Below are positions 35,216 to 44,618 of a DNA stretch of 44,618 nucleotides, one piece after another (position 1 is the first letter of the stretch; the number at the start of each line of letters is the position of its first letter). Source of the stretch: Gammaproteobacteria bacterium (GTDB lineage Bacteria; Pseudomonadota; Gammaproteobacteria; Pseudomonadales; Pseudohongiellaceae). Below the pieces are notes generated by a model. The model had not been told where the DNA came from and made no database searches. It worked only from the letters and a program-made list of their open reading frames with translations. The DNA is taken from positions 1 to 44,618 of the forward strand of contig JAFMKB010000015.1 of assembly GCA_017853205.1 (NCBI GenBank), written 5' to 3'. The position numbers were made by a program, and so were the translations under genes.

Positions 35216-36589
35216 ATGATCTTAGCGGTCGTTATTTTCGCGCTGGTTATCGGGTCGGTAATCTTTCACTTCGCGAGTCCATGGTGGTTCACCGACATTG
35301 TGTCTCAATGGGACAGCGTCGATGGCGTAATCAGTATCACGTTCTGGGTAACAGGCGCGGTATTTATTCTATGCAACCTCTTTTTGGCCTACTGCGTTTA
35401 CAAATTCCGCCAGAAGCCAGGTCACAAAGCGGTTTATGAGCCAGAGAATCACAAACTCGAGAGCTGGCTGTCTGCGATCACCACCGTAGGTGTTATCGCG
35501 ATGCTCGCACCCGGTCTTTTTGTATGGGCAGATTTTGTGACTCCGCCTGAAGAAGCCACAGAGTTTGAAGTCATGGGGCAGCAGTGGCAGTGGAATTTCC
35601 GCTACCCAGGCGCCGATGGCAAGCTTGGTACAGCCGACACTGAATTCATAAGCGAGCTGAACCCCTTCGGCATCAACCCAGAAGATCCTGATGGCCAAGA
35701 CGATATCGTCGTTAACGCGCCAGAGATGCATCTGCCGATCGGTAAGCCGGTGAAAGCCCTGCTGCGCTCAAACGACGTACTGCACAACTACACCGTTCCT
35801 CAGTTCCGCGTGAAGATGGATATGGTGCCAGGTCTTGTGTCTTACCTCTGGTTCCAGCCTGAAGTAACCGGTAGTTACGATATCCTCTGTGAGGAACTCT
35901 GCGGTATTGGCCACTTCATCATGCGCGGCTCTGTCGTTATCGACACGCAAGAAGACTATGACGCGTGGATTTCGAGCCAGCCTACCTTTGCCGAAACCCA
36001 AGCAATGGCAGCGCCCGACCTAGCCGCAGGCCAAGCCCAGTATGCAGTGTGTGCGTCATGCCACGGTGCTGGCGGCGAAGGCAACCAGGCGCTCAACGCG
36101 CCGAAGCTTTCCGGTTTGCAAGACTGGTACATCGAGCGCCAACTCAACCACTTCAAGACAGGCGTTCGCGGCCAGACTGAAGGCGACCTCTATGGGGCGT
36201 CAATGGTCGGCATGGCGAACATGCTGGTAGACGATGCAGCGGTTCGCAATATGTCAGCCTACATCGCGTCTCTTCCTGATGTTCCGGCACAGCCTACTAT
36301 CCAAGGCGACGTAGCCAATGGCGCCGATATTTACGACCGCAACTGCGCCGCTTGTCATCTCGATAACGGCAACGGAACTTGGTACACGGATGCACCGAAG
36401 CTCGCTGGCATGAATGACTGGTATTTCGTGACCCAGATTAAGAACTTCCGCAGCGGCATTCGCGGTTTGCATAAAGCAGACCCGTATGGCGAGCAGATGG
36501 TGGCTATGGCCACAGCGATGGCAGCCAAGAACACGGATGACACGAAAGAGATGGAAGATGTCGCTGCTTACTTGAATACGATTCGCTAG
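35216..36589 (+). CDS. coxB: Cytochrome c oxidase subunit II fused to a diheme cytochrome c tail
   Basis: A 457-aa protein. Three hydrophobic segments (about 1-19, 40-62, 84-106) are followed by the cupredoxin CuA domain with H190, C225, E227, C229, H233 and M236 all present. Then come two cytochrome c domains with heme sites C279-C282-H283 and C377-C380-H381. The two heme domains resemble each other and cytochrome c4 (PKLSGLQDWYIERQL versus PKLAGMNDWYFVTQI). The ATG at 35216 has AAGGA at good spacing; a TTG at 35189 is in frame. First gene of the oxidase operon. Confidence 0.95.
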   Translation: MILAVVIFALVIGSVIFHFASPWWFTDIVSQWDSVDGVISITFWVTGAVFILCNLFLAYCVYKFRQKPGHKAVYEPENHKLESWLSAITTVGVIAMLAPGLFVWADFVTPPEEATEFEVMGQQWQWNFRYPGADGKLGTADTEFISELNPFGINPEDPDGQDDIVVNAPEMHLPIGKPVKALLRSNDVLHNYTVPQFRVKMDMVPGLVSYLWFQPEVTGSYDILCEELCGIGHFIMRGSVVIDTQEDYDAWISSQPTFAETQAMAAPDLAAGQAQYAVCASCHGAGGEGNQALNAPKLSGLQDWYIERQLNHFKTGVRGQTEGDLYGASMVGMANMLVDDAAVRNMSAYIASLPDVPAQPTIQGDVANGADIYDRNCAACHLDNGNGTWYTDAPKLAGMNDWYFVTQIKNFRSGIRGLHKADPYGEQMVAMATAMAAKNTDDTKEMEDVAAYLNTIR

Positions 36590-36621
36590 TGTTTAAGTAG
36601 TAGAGAGTCTCACGTAGATGT

Positions 36622-36647
36622 GCGCCGTTGCTAAGCTAAGGCGGCGC
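36622..36647 (+). other. Intercistronic inverted repeat, coxB-coxA
   Basis: GCGCCG (36622-36627) pairs with CGGCGC (36642-36647) around a 14-base loop within the 97-bp gap. No T-run follows. It may influence mRNA processing between the two subunit genes. Confidence 0.45.
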
Positions 36648-36686
36648 CAAGCAAGATTTAGAAGTTTAACAAGTTAGGAGGTTTAC

Positions 36687-38450
36687 ATGGCCTACGTACC
36701 ACTGGCTGACCAAGATCACGAACAGGAGCTTCATCATCCTCATAGTTGGGTTGAGAAGTATGTCTGGAGCCAAGACCATAAAGTTATCGCCATTCAATAC
36801 GGCGGCACTGCGGTTCTCGTTGGATTCGTTGCTCTCGTTTTGTCGCTATTAATGCGCATGCAGCTCGGTTTCCCCGAGACTTTCGATCTCATCGATCCCA
36901 ACGCTTACTACCAGTCGGTCACGATGCACGGCATGATCATGGTGGTCTACATGCTGACAGCGCTGCTGCTTGGCGGTTTCGGTAATTACATGATCCCGCT
37001 AATGGTCGGTGCGCGCGACATGGTATTCCCATTCCTCAACATGTTGAGCTTCTGGTTCTACCTCTTGTCAGTGCTAATTCTTTTGGCGAGTTTCTTCGTC
37101 GGCGGCGGTCCTACCGGTGCTGGCTGGACCCTCTACCCACCGCAAACCTCGATGGCCGGTACGCCGGGTCACGACATGGGTATCGTCTTGATGCTCGTCT
37201 CCTTGGCTGTCTTCGTCGTTGCGTTCACGATGGGTGGCCTTAACTACGTGACAACGATTCTCCAGTATCGTACGCGTGGCATGACGCTTATGCGTCTCCC
37301 GCTTACTGTGTGGGGCATCTTTGTCGCAACAGTGCTCGGTTTGTTCGCTTTCCCCGCGCTTCTCGTTTCTTGCATCATGATGATGTTCGACACCTTGCTC
37401 GGTACTAGCTTCTTTATGCCTGCAATCATCGAGTCTGGAACGCCAATGGACTACGAAGGCGGCAGCCCGATCTTGTTCCAGCATTTATTCTGGTTCTTCG
37501 GTCACCCTGAAGTTTATATCGTGGCGCTTCCCGCGTTCGGTCTAGTCTCAGACGTTCTCAGCACGCATGCGCGCAAGAACATCTTCGGCTACCGCATGAT
37601 GGTATGGGCGATTATCGCGATCGGCGGACTCAGCTTCATCGTGTGGGCACACCACATGTATGTCAGCGGCATGAATCCGTACTTCGGCTTCTTCTTCGCC
37701 ACGACGACGCTAATCATTGCGGTGCCTACCGCACTTAAGGTGTACAACTGGGTTCTCACTCTGTGGGAAGGCGACATTCGCCTCAACGCGCCAATGTATT
37801 TCGCTATCGGCTTCATCTTCACGTTTATCCATGGCGGCCTCACCGGGCTGTTCCTGGGCAACGTGGTTATCGATCTGCCGCTGTCGGATACTTACTTCGT
37901 GGTTGCACACTTCCACATGGTAATGGGTGTATCGCCGGTTCTGGTTATTTTTGCCGCGATATACCACTGGTTCCCGAAGGTGTCTGGTCGCATGTACCAC
38001 GAAGGTCTTGCTAAGGCTCATTTCTGGATCACGTTCCTCGGCACGTATGCAATCTACCTGCCTATGCACTACCTCGGCTTCCTCGGTGTACCCCGTCGTT
38101 ACTATGCGATCGGCGAAACTGACTTCATCCCAGCGAGCGCACAGACGCTGAACGAGAGCATCACTATCGCAGCACTCATCGTAGGTGCGGCGCAGTTGAT
38201 CTTCCTCTTCAACATACTGTGGAGCCTGCGCAACGGCGCGAAAGCCGATCCAAACCCTTGGGGTTCGGCTTCGCTCGAGTGGCAGACGCCTGATACACCA
38301 CCGGTTCACGGCAACTGGGGCGATAAGCTTCCTACTGTCTACCGTTGGGCCTACGACTACAGCGTTCCGGGTGCGAAGTCTGACTTCATTCCGCAGAACA
38401 TGGCTGAAGAAGACGTAGAAATGGAAGATTCAGCAGCGAAAGGTGCGTAA
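36687..38450 (+). CDS. coxA: Cytochrome c oxidase subunit I
   Basis: The 587-aa catalytic subunit with twelve TM segments, type A1 heme-copper oxidase. Heme a ligands are H81 and H410; heme a3 ligand is H408; CuB ligands are H273, H322 and H323, with the cross-linking Y277. Proton channel residues D111 and N118 (D-channel), E275, and K351 (K-channel) are present. The usual Arg after FP in the D-channel loop is Phe (F116). A strong ribosome site, TTAGGAGG, precedes the ATG. Confidence 0.97.
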   Translation: MAYVPLADQDHEQELHHPHSWVEKYVWSQDHKVIAIQYGGTAVLVGFVALVLSLLMRMQLGFPETFDLIDPNAYYQSVTMHGMIMVVYMLTALLLGGFGNYMIPLMVGARDMVFPFLNMLSFWFYLLSVLILLASFFVGGGPTGAGWTLYPPQTSMAGTPGHDMGIVLMLVSLAVFVVAFTMGGLNYVTTILQYRTRGMTLMRLPLTVWGIFVATVLGLFAFPALLVSCIMMMFDTLLGTSFFMPAIIESGTPMDYEGGSPILFQHLFWFFGHPEVYIVALPAFGLVSDVLSTHARKNIFGYRMMVWAIIAIGGLSFIVWAHHMYVSGMNPYFGFFFATTTLIIAVPTALKVYNWVLTLWEGDIRLNAPMYFAIGFIFTFIHGGLTGLFLGNVVIDLPLSDTYFVVAHFHMVMGVSPVLVIFAAIYHWFPKVSGRMYHEGLAKAHFWITFLGTYAIYLPMHYLGFLGVPRRYYAIGETDFIPASAQTLNESITIAALIVGAAQLIFLFNILWSLRNGAKADPNPWGSASLEWQTPDTPPVHGNWGDKLPTVYRWAYDYSVPGAKSDFIPQNMAEEDVEMEDSAAKGA

Positions 38451-38453
38451 TCA

Positions 38454-39068
38454 ATGAGCTTATTCAAACAGATTACCGAGAAGCCTTGGGAACGCAAAGG
38501 CATCATCGGCGGCCTCAAACCAGAAGGCACGTTCAAGTCACCCGCGGAGCGGGTGGCATTGAATTTCTTCTTGATCGCCGCCTCTATCGTGTTTTCTCTG
38601 TTTGGGGTTAGCTACTACATCCGCATGGAATTGCCGGATTGGTTGCCGATCGCTGAGCCAACATCACTGTGGTTTAACACGGGCTTACTCGTGTTAAGCA
38701 GCGTGCTGTTTCAGTGGGCGCGTAACGTCGTAGGTAACGGCGGGTCGAAGAACGTAAAGCTTGCGTTCTTCGGCGGTGGCGTTTTCGCCATCTTATTTAT
38801 CGCAGCCCAGCTGCAGACTTGGGAAGAGCTTCAGCTAACTGGTGTCTACCTCTCGAGCAACCCAGCGGCTGACTTCTACTTCTTACTGACCGGCCTTCAC
38901 GCGATTCATATCGCAGGTGGCCTGTATGTTTGGATAAAGTGTGTATTCCGAATGGTTACCGGAGCAGAGGCGAAAGAACAACGCCTCAGCATCGAGCTTT
39001 GTACGGTCTATTGGCACTTCTTATTGGTTGTTTGGCTTGTGATCTTCGCAGTCCTTGCTAACACCTAA
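38454..39068 (+). CDS. Cytochrome c oxidase subunit III family protein (first copy)
   Basis: A 204-aa protein with five TM segments of the CoxC/CyoC fold. HAIHIAGGLYVW and the closing CTVYWHFLLVVWLVIF are subunit III signatures. It is shorter than standard seven-helix subunit III. The gene begins 3 bp after coxA. A second subunit III-like gene follows. Confidence 0.88.
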   Translation: MSLFKQITEKPWERKGIIGGLKPEGTFKSPAERVALNFFLIAASIVFSLFGVSYYIRMELPDWLPIAEPTSLWFNTGLLVLSSVLFQWARNVVGNGGSKNVKLAFFGGGVFAILFIAAQLQTWEELQLTGVYLSSNPAADFYFLLTGLHAIHIAGGLYVWIKCVFRMVTGAEAKEQRLSIELCTVYWHFLLVVWLVIFAVLANT

Positions 39069-39074
39069 TTTGGT

Positions 39075-39092
39075 AGGGCGGGAAACCGCCCT
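39075..39092 (+). other. GNRA-loop hairpin between the two subunit III genes
   Basis: AGGGCGG (39075-39081) and CCGCCCT (39086-39092) form a perfect 7-bp stem closed by a GAAA tetraloop. No T-run follows (next bases TCTAGGGA), so it is not a standard terminator. Confidence 0.7.
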
Positions 39093-39134
39093 TCTAGGGA
39101 CAGAATTTAAAAATAGAGTTAATAGGAAATAAGG

Positions 39135-39812
39135 ATGAGTGAAACTGCAGCAATTCAAGGAACACCCGAAGGGGTGGAAGGGCTAGTCGAAGACTGGGCC
39201 AGCGATAAGCAGACTTATAATGTGCCTTGGGGCAAGGCGATGATGTGGATATTCCTAGTATCGGATACCTTCATCTTTACCTGCTTTCTTACTGGCTACC
39301 TCAACGTGCGCCTCACGACTACTGAGCCTTGGCCTCTGCAGACTGAGATTTTCGCGCTGACGCTGTTCGGCCAATCTATTCCGCTCGTTTTGATCGCGAT
39401 TATGACGTTTATTCTGATCACGAGCTCCGGGTCGATGGCGCTGGCTGTAAACTTCGGTTACCGCCGCGATAAACAGAAAACGTTCTGGTTGATGGTGGTC
39501 ACTGCTATTTTGGGTGCGTCGTTTGTCGGAATGCAGGCGTTCGAGTGGACAAAGCTGATCGTAGACGAGGGTATTCGCCCTTGGGGCAATCCCTACGGCG
39601 CCGCGCAGTTTGGCTCGGTGTTCTTTATGGTGACAGGCTTCCACGGACTGCACGTAACCGGCGGTGTTATCTACCTCCTCATCGTCGCAACCAAAGTTCG
39701 CAAGGGTCACTATGACAAAAAAGGTTATGAGATCGTCGAAATTGCCGGCTTGTACTGGCACTTCGTTGACCTCGTTTGGGTATTTATTTTCGCATTTTTC
39801 TACTTGCTATAA
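39135..39812 (+). CDS. coxC: Cytochrome c oxidase subunit III family protein (second copy)
   Basis: A 225-aa protein with five TM segments. It is closer to canonical subunit III than the first copy: the conserved Glu in GMQAFEWTKL, then FHGLHVTGGVIYLL and IAGLYWHFVDLVWVFIF. AGGAAATAAGG precedes the ATG. The subunit IV gene follows after 15 bases. Confidence 0.92.
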   Translation: MSETAAIQGTPEGVEGLVEDWASDKQTYNVPWGKAMMWIFLVSDTFIFTCFLTGYLNVRLTTTEPWPLQTEIFALTLFGQSIPLVLIAIMTFILITSSGSMALAVNFGYRRDKQKTFWLMVVTAILGASFVGMQAFEWTKLIVDEGIRPWGNPYGAAQFGSVFFMVTGFHGLHVTGGVIYLLIVATKVRKGHYDKKGYEIVEIAGLYWHFVDLVWVFIFAFFYLL

Positions 39813-39827
39813 AGAGAGGGGATAATA

Positions 39828-40214
39828 ATGTCATCTGAAGCAGGTCAACAACATCCTCTAGGGATTTATTACAAAATCTGGATCCTACTCTTCGTCTTGA
39901 GCGGGTTCTCTTATGCGGTAGACTATTTCCATGTCGAAGGCGGTCTTCGCTGGTTCTTGGTCATCACCTTCATGTTCCTGAAGGCCGGTTTCATCACCGC
40001 GATCTTCATGCACGTAGTGTGGGAACGCCTCGCGCTGGTACTAACAATTTTAGTACCACCTGTCGCCTTGCTGTTCCTAATCGGTTTCATGACCGTCGAG
40101 GGTAATTACACCGAAGGAACGCGCTATCAGTACCGAGGTGACGATCCGACATTAATGCCTCTGTCGCCAAGCGATATACATGGCGGTGGCCATAGCGAGG
40201 AAGCGGCACATTAA
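39828..40214 (+). CDS. Cytochrome c oxidase subunit IV (prokaryotic type)
   Basis: A 128-aa small membrane protein with three TM segments (about 14-30, 41-62, 67-88), matching the bacterial subunit IV family with FLKAGFITAIFMHVVWERL in the second and third helices. Last gene of the oxidase operon; a strong terminator follows. Confidence 0.88.
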   Translation: MSSEAGQQHPLGIYYKIWILLFVLSGFSYAVDYFHVEGGLRWFLVITFMFLKAGFITAIFMHVVWERLALVLTILVPPVALLFLIGFMTVEGNYTEGTRYQYRGDDPTLMPLSPSDIHGGGHSEEAAH

Positions 40215-40240
40215 TCGGTTAAACGGTTAGTTCGTAGAAT

Positions 40241-40275
40241 AAAAAGGCCTGACGAGAAATCGCAGGCCTTTTTTT
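40241..40275. terminator. Bidirectional intrinsic terminator between oxidase operon and aroE
   Basis: AAAAAGGCCTG (40241-40251) pairs with CAGGCCTTTTT (40263-40273) around an 11-base loop and continues in T residues. The A-run on the other side makes it work on both strands for the convergent oxidase and aroE transcripts. Confidence 0.93.
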
Positions 40276-40305
40276 GTGGGTGTCGATTTCGGTTTCGAAG
40301 AATGA

Positions 40306-41157
40306 CTAGAAGCCTTGGCGAAGCGCCAGAATGACCTCGTTTGTAGTTGGCGCGACGCCACGCCAACGCGTAAACGCCAACGCAGCTTGACCGACTAGCA
40401 TACCCAACCCATCTATCGCCTGCGCTGCGCCATGCGCTTTAGCCCATTTGAGAAACAACGTCGGTTCCGCCGCATACATCATGTCGTAGCAGCAGCAGTT
40501 GGGTGCGATAAGTGAAGGCAGCAACGGCGGGAGCTCACCCCCGAGGCTTGCCGATGTCCCATTAATGATTACGTCGAACTGTTGATCATGTAGTTCGTCA
40601 TAACCCACCGCGGAAATAGCCAAACGCGGAGAGAAATCGGACGCTAGCGCAGTTGCCCTCGCAAGCGTTCGATTAGCGACCGTTATCGCCACAGGCCTGT
40701 TCTCCAGATCAGCTATCGCCGCCAATACACCGCGGGTCGCACCGCCCGCGCCGAGTATAAGTAAGCGTTTACTTTCAATAGACGTGCCATGATTATTAAG
40801 AAGATCATTCAGAAGACCCGCGCCATCTGTGTTATCACCCTCGAGCTGCCCCGCAGTATTGAGGCTGAGCGTGTTCACCGCGCGCGCCAAGGTTGCCCGC
40901 GGTGTAGTGACCTCGGCTATGGCAAACGCACGCTCCTTGTGGGGTACTGTCACGTTTAATCCGCCGCCACCAGACTCGAAAAAGGCGTTAACAAAAGACT
41001 CGAAATCCGCTTCCAACACTTCGATGGCTTCATAGGTAAGATTTTGCTTTGTTTGCTCGGCAAACAGCGAATGAATACGCGGCGATTTACTGTGAGCGAT
41101 AGGTGAGCCGATCACCGCGTAGCGGGTAGACGCGCCGAATTTTTGATCATTTACCAC
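40306..41157 (-). CDS. aroE: Shikimate dehydrogenase
   Basis: A 283-aa NADP-dependent enzyme reducing 3-dehydroshikimate in aromatic amino acid synthesis. Substrate motifs are GSPIAHSKSP near the N-terminus and the catalytic Lys in NVTVPHKE with Asp in GDNTDGAG. The Rossmann glycine motif is GAGGATRG. It is the last gene of the hemF-aroE group on this strand. Confidence 0.95.
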   Translation of the reverse strand: MVNDQKFGASTRYAVIGSPIAHSKSPRIHSLFAEQTKQNLTYEAIEVLEADFESFVNAFFESGGGGLNVTVPHKERAFAIAEVTTPRATLARAVNTLSLNTAGQLEGDNTDGAGLLNDLLNNHGTSIESKRLLILGAGGATRGVLAAIADLENRPVAITVANRTLARATALASDFSPRLAISAVGYDELHDQQFDVIINGTSASLGGELPPLLPSLIAPNCCCYDMMYAAEPTLFLKWAKAHGAAQAIDGLGMLVGQAALAFTRWRGVAPTTNEVILALRQGF

Positions 41158-41191
41158 GAGCTCTTCCTTGCAGCAGTCATAGGGCAGTTGT

Positions 41192-42758
<1,567 letters not shown>

Positions 42759-42872
42759 TGAGGCTCCCTAGTCTGTTCTTTGGGTTAATCAGTTTAGCCG
42801 CTCATTCTACTCACTTTTATCAGAGCGGCTAGCACCAACCGGCGCCCTTAACTATGTAATTTTTCTATCACC

Positions 42873-44021
42873 TCATGCGATCGAGTAGCGCCCTCCTCGG
42901 CAGGTCACAAGCCCCCTCACCTCAAGATCTAGCAATGCATGGTTCAACGCGCTAAAGCTCGCTAAATCAGCATCGAGAAAACTATCGAAAAGGCAGTCTT
43001 CGGTCCTCAGCTTTTGCAAGAGCACTCTCTGTAAGGGCATAAGGTCATCCGGTTCTGCTAGGCCAAGGTGGCTACCGAACCCTGTAGGCGACAGTGTGTC
43101 AGCCCTGCCCGGTACCTTCAGACCAAGCTCGATGAGAATGTCGTTCGGATCGTCGACTAACATTGCCCCTTGTTTTATTAGCTCATGGCATCCTCGACCC
43201 AGAGGATTACTCAGCAAGCTTGGCAGCGCGTAAACATCACGGTTTTGCTCGCATGCGTAGCGCGCAGTAATAAGCGAGCCGCTTTTGATTGCGGCCTCGA
43301 TGACCAGAACGCCGACACTCAACCCACTAATGAGCCTGTTGCGACGCGGGAAATTATAGGCATGCGCGCGCATGCCAAGTGGAAATTCGGAGACGTCCGC
43401 TCCGCATTCGGTAATCCTCTCAAAAAGTTCGCGGTGTGCTGGAGGATAGAGTCGATCGACACCGGTACCCAACACGGCAACGGTCGACTGCGGATTTTCC
43501 AACCCAGCCGCATCGAGCGCGCCGCGATGGGCGCTCGCATCGACCCCTAAGGCGAGCCCACTGCACACGGTTACGCCGGCCTTGCAGAGTTCTCGCGCCA
43601 TCCAGTACGCATTGCGCAATCCATAATCGCTCGCGTTGCGACTACCGACTATCGCCAATTGAAGAGAACCTAATGTCGCAAGCGAGCCGCGAACATACAG
43701 AAGAAGAGGCGGGCAGTCAGTTTCGCGTAGCCGTTCGGGATAGAAATTGGAATCATAGGTTATTAAATGATTGCCCGCCTTGGCTGACCACGCGAGGTCA
43801 TTGTCACAAAGCACCAGCAGATCAGCGCCAAAAGCATCGCCCCCTAACACTGCGCGCTGGGCGGCGCTCAGTCCGTAGTTCAATTGCTTTTCAGTGTTCG
43901 TGGCAACGAGCGCGGCAAGCGAGCCCTCTTTTTTTAGCGCGCGTGACAAGGCTGGCGCGTGTCCGCCTTTACAATGGAATAATGCAAGCGTAAGTCGCAA
44001 TTGCGCATCGTCATTGCTCAT
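42873..44021 (-). CDS. dprA: DNA-processing protein DprA/Smf
   Basis: A 382-aa RecA loader for incoming single-stranded DNA in natural transformation. Helical N-terminal domain, central Rossmann-like fold (AIVGSRNASDYG, SGLALGVDASAHRGAL, VLGTGVDRLYP, FPRRNRLISGLS, SGSLITARYACEQNRDVYALP) and a C-terminal winged helix. It overlaps the upstream LysM-type gene by 11 bases. Confidence 0.95.
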   Translation of the reverse strand: MSNDDAQLRLTLALFHCKGGHAPALSRALKKEGSLAALVATNTEKQLNYGLSAAQRAVLGGDAFGADLLVLCDNDLAWSAKAGNHLITYDSNFYPERLRETDCPPLLLYVRGSLATLGSLQLAIVGSRNASDYGLRNAYWMARELCKAGVTVCSGLALGVDASAHRGALDAAGLENPQSTVAVLGTGVDRLYPPAHRELFERITECGADVSEFPLGMRAHAYNFPRRNRLISGLSVGVLVIEAAIKSGSLITARYACEQNRDVYALPSLLSNPLGRGCHELIKQGAMLVDDPNDILIELGLKVPGRADTLSPTGFGSHLGLAEPDDLMPLQRVLLQKLRTEDCLFDSFLDADLASFSALNHALLDLEVRGLVTCRGGRYSIA

Positions 44022-44616
44022 GGCGTGGCCTGACGGGTAGGATTATGCGCGATCCGCGCTCGATTGGTTGCGAGGCAGACACAACACGCGCCAGTGAAAA
44101 ATAGGGCATGTGCGAATAGACAATTGCTTCTGCCGTTTCCTCTGCGAGGACTTCTTCGCCCGCTTCGCCGAGCTGCGTCGGTGGCGTGAGCGTGAGTCTC
44201 ATCCCATGCGTGAGACCATCTGCGCGGCCTCGGTTCAACACCAACGTCGAGTACTTCGCTCCCCATTGTTGCTCTGAGAAAAACGAAAGCACTTTGCCTT
44301 TTGGCGCGTTCGCAGGCATGGAGTAATTCGGTCGTTGTTTCCACGCACCCTTAGGCGCGTCTCTCAGCAAAGAGAAAAGTGGATGTTCACTGAGTGAACC
44401 CTCAGGCACAATCACATCGCCAACGCGAATCACACCGACGCCTTTTGTCAGCCTAAACCACGCCTTCGATCCGCCCGTGGCACTTTTGTAAGTCTCTACA
44501 ACCAAGTCTGCTTTACCACTGTAGATGAGCTCCTGAATCTCGCTTTTGATTTCGTTCCTTTTTTTACGCTTTTTATCGCTGGTTTTATCGCTGTTTACTT
44601 GGCTCTCAGTAGGGGT
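44011..44616 (-). CDS. Probable LysM peptidoglycan-binding protein, C-terminal part (N-terminus beyond window)
   Basis: The frame is open from the right edge to a stop at 44011, about 201 codons. A Lys/Arg-rich stretch (DKKRKKRNE) precedes a beta-rich region (ADLVVETYKS, GVGVIRVGDVIVPEG) and a C-terminal domain with DGLTHGMRL-like and IVYSHMPYFSLARVVSASQPIERGSRI sequences. Beta-strand content and position upstream of dprA match the LysM proteins found there in Pseudomonas and relatives. The LysM repeat itself is outside the window, so the name rests on context. Confidence 0.65.
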   Translation of the reverse strand, partial: TPTESQVNSDKTSDKKRKKRNEIKSEIQELIYSGKADLVVETYKSATGGSKAWFRLTKGVGVIRVGDVIVPEGSLSEHPLFSLLRDAPKGAWKQRPNYSMPANAPKGKVLSFFSEQQWGAKYSTLVLNRGRADGLTHGMRLTLTPPTQLGEAGEEVLAEETAEAIVYSHMPYFSLARVVSASQPIERGSRIILPVRPRHEQ

Positions 44617-44618
44617 GT

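Noticed and set aside
37710-38309. 199-codon minus-strand open frame inside coxA
   Set aside because: It lies entirely antisense to a highly conserved subunit I, has no family resemblance and is explained by codon bias. The same holds for similar frames at 39255-39761, 37074-37484, 14246-14755 and 19338-19811.

Overview
The window looks like chromosomal DNA from a free-living, aerobic, probably marine gammaproteobacterium. GC is moderate to high and genes are tightly packed. Two blocks have gene orders well known from Pseudomonas and relatives: polA / engB / cytochrome c4 / dsbA with znuABC nearby, and aroE-hemF-tsaC-dprA followed by a probable LysM protein. A cytochrome oxidase subunit II carrying two extra heme c domains fits marine groups such as the Cellvibrionales, but that placement is inference. 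I found no rRNA, tRNA, CRISPR array, transposase or phage gene.

Layout. 1-5030 (minus strand): an exported FecR-domain protein, a CHASE2-class III nucleotide cyclase and, cut by the left edge, a TPR plus beta-barrel outer-membrane protein resembling the Slam/DUF560 family. 5031-6015: a divergent Crp/Fnr-type regulator, with a near-consensus CRP-type operator in the shared intergenic region. 6233-11652 (plus): a complete type I secretion apparatus (ABC exporter, HlyD-like adaptor, TolC-like channel) and a small unrecognised gene, with no substrate gene in view. 11723-14638: a PIG-L/LmbE deacetylase divergent from a two-gene Wzm/Wzt-type polysaccharide ABC exporter. 14635-24882 (minus): a type II secretion operon in the order L-M-E-F-D-G-H-I-J-K, with no gspC. 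25054-29965: dsbA, cytochrome c4, engB and polA. 30038-32854: znuA divergent from znuCB. 32868-40214: sco and cyoE (minus), then a cytochrome oxidase operon (plus). 40306-44616 (minus): aroE, hemF, tsaC, dprA and the C-terminal part of a probable LysM protein.

How the genes work together. The left third is rich in envelope traffic: type I secretion, ABC glycan export, type II secretion and a Slam-like barrel, with DsbA available for disulfides in exported proteins. The right third is respiration: heme synthesis (hemF), heme O formation (cyoE), copper delivery to CuA (sco) and a caa3-like oxidase with its own c-type cytochrome tail.

The most interesting unit is the left-edge set of FecR protein, membrane cyclase, barrel and divergent Crp-like regulator. 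It may be an envelope-sensing or surface-export module whose output is a cyclic nucleotide. The cyclase has non-canonical active-site residues. Other points of note are a DNA polymerase I whose proofreading site appears dismantled, a T2SS without gspC, and several strong intercistronic hairpins that lack terminator U-tracts.
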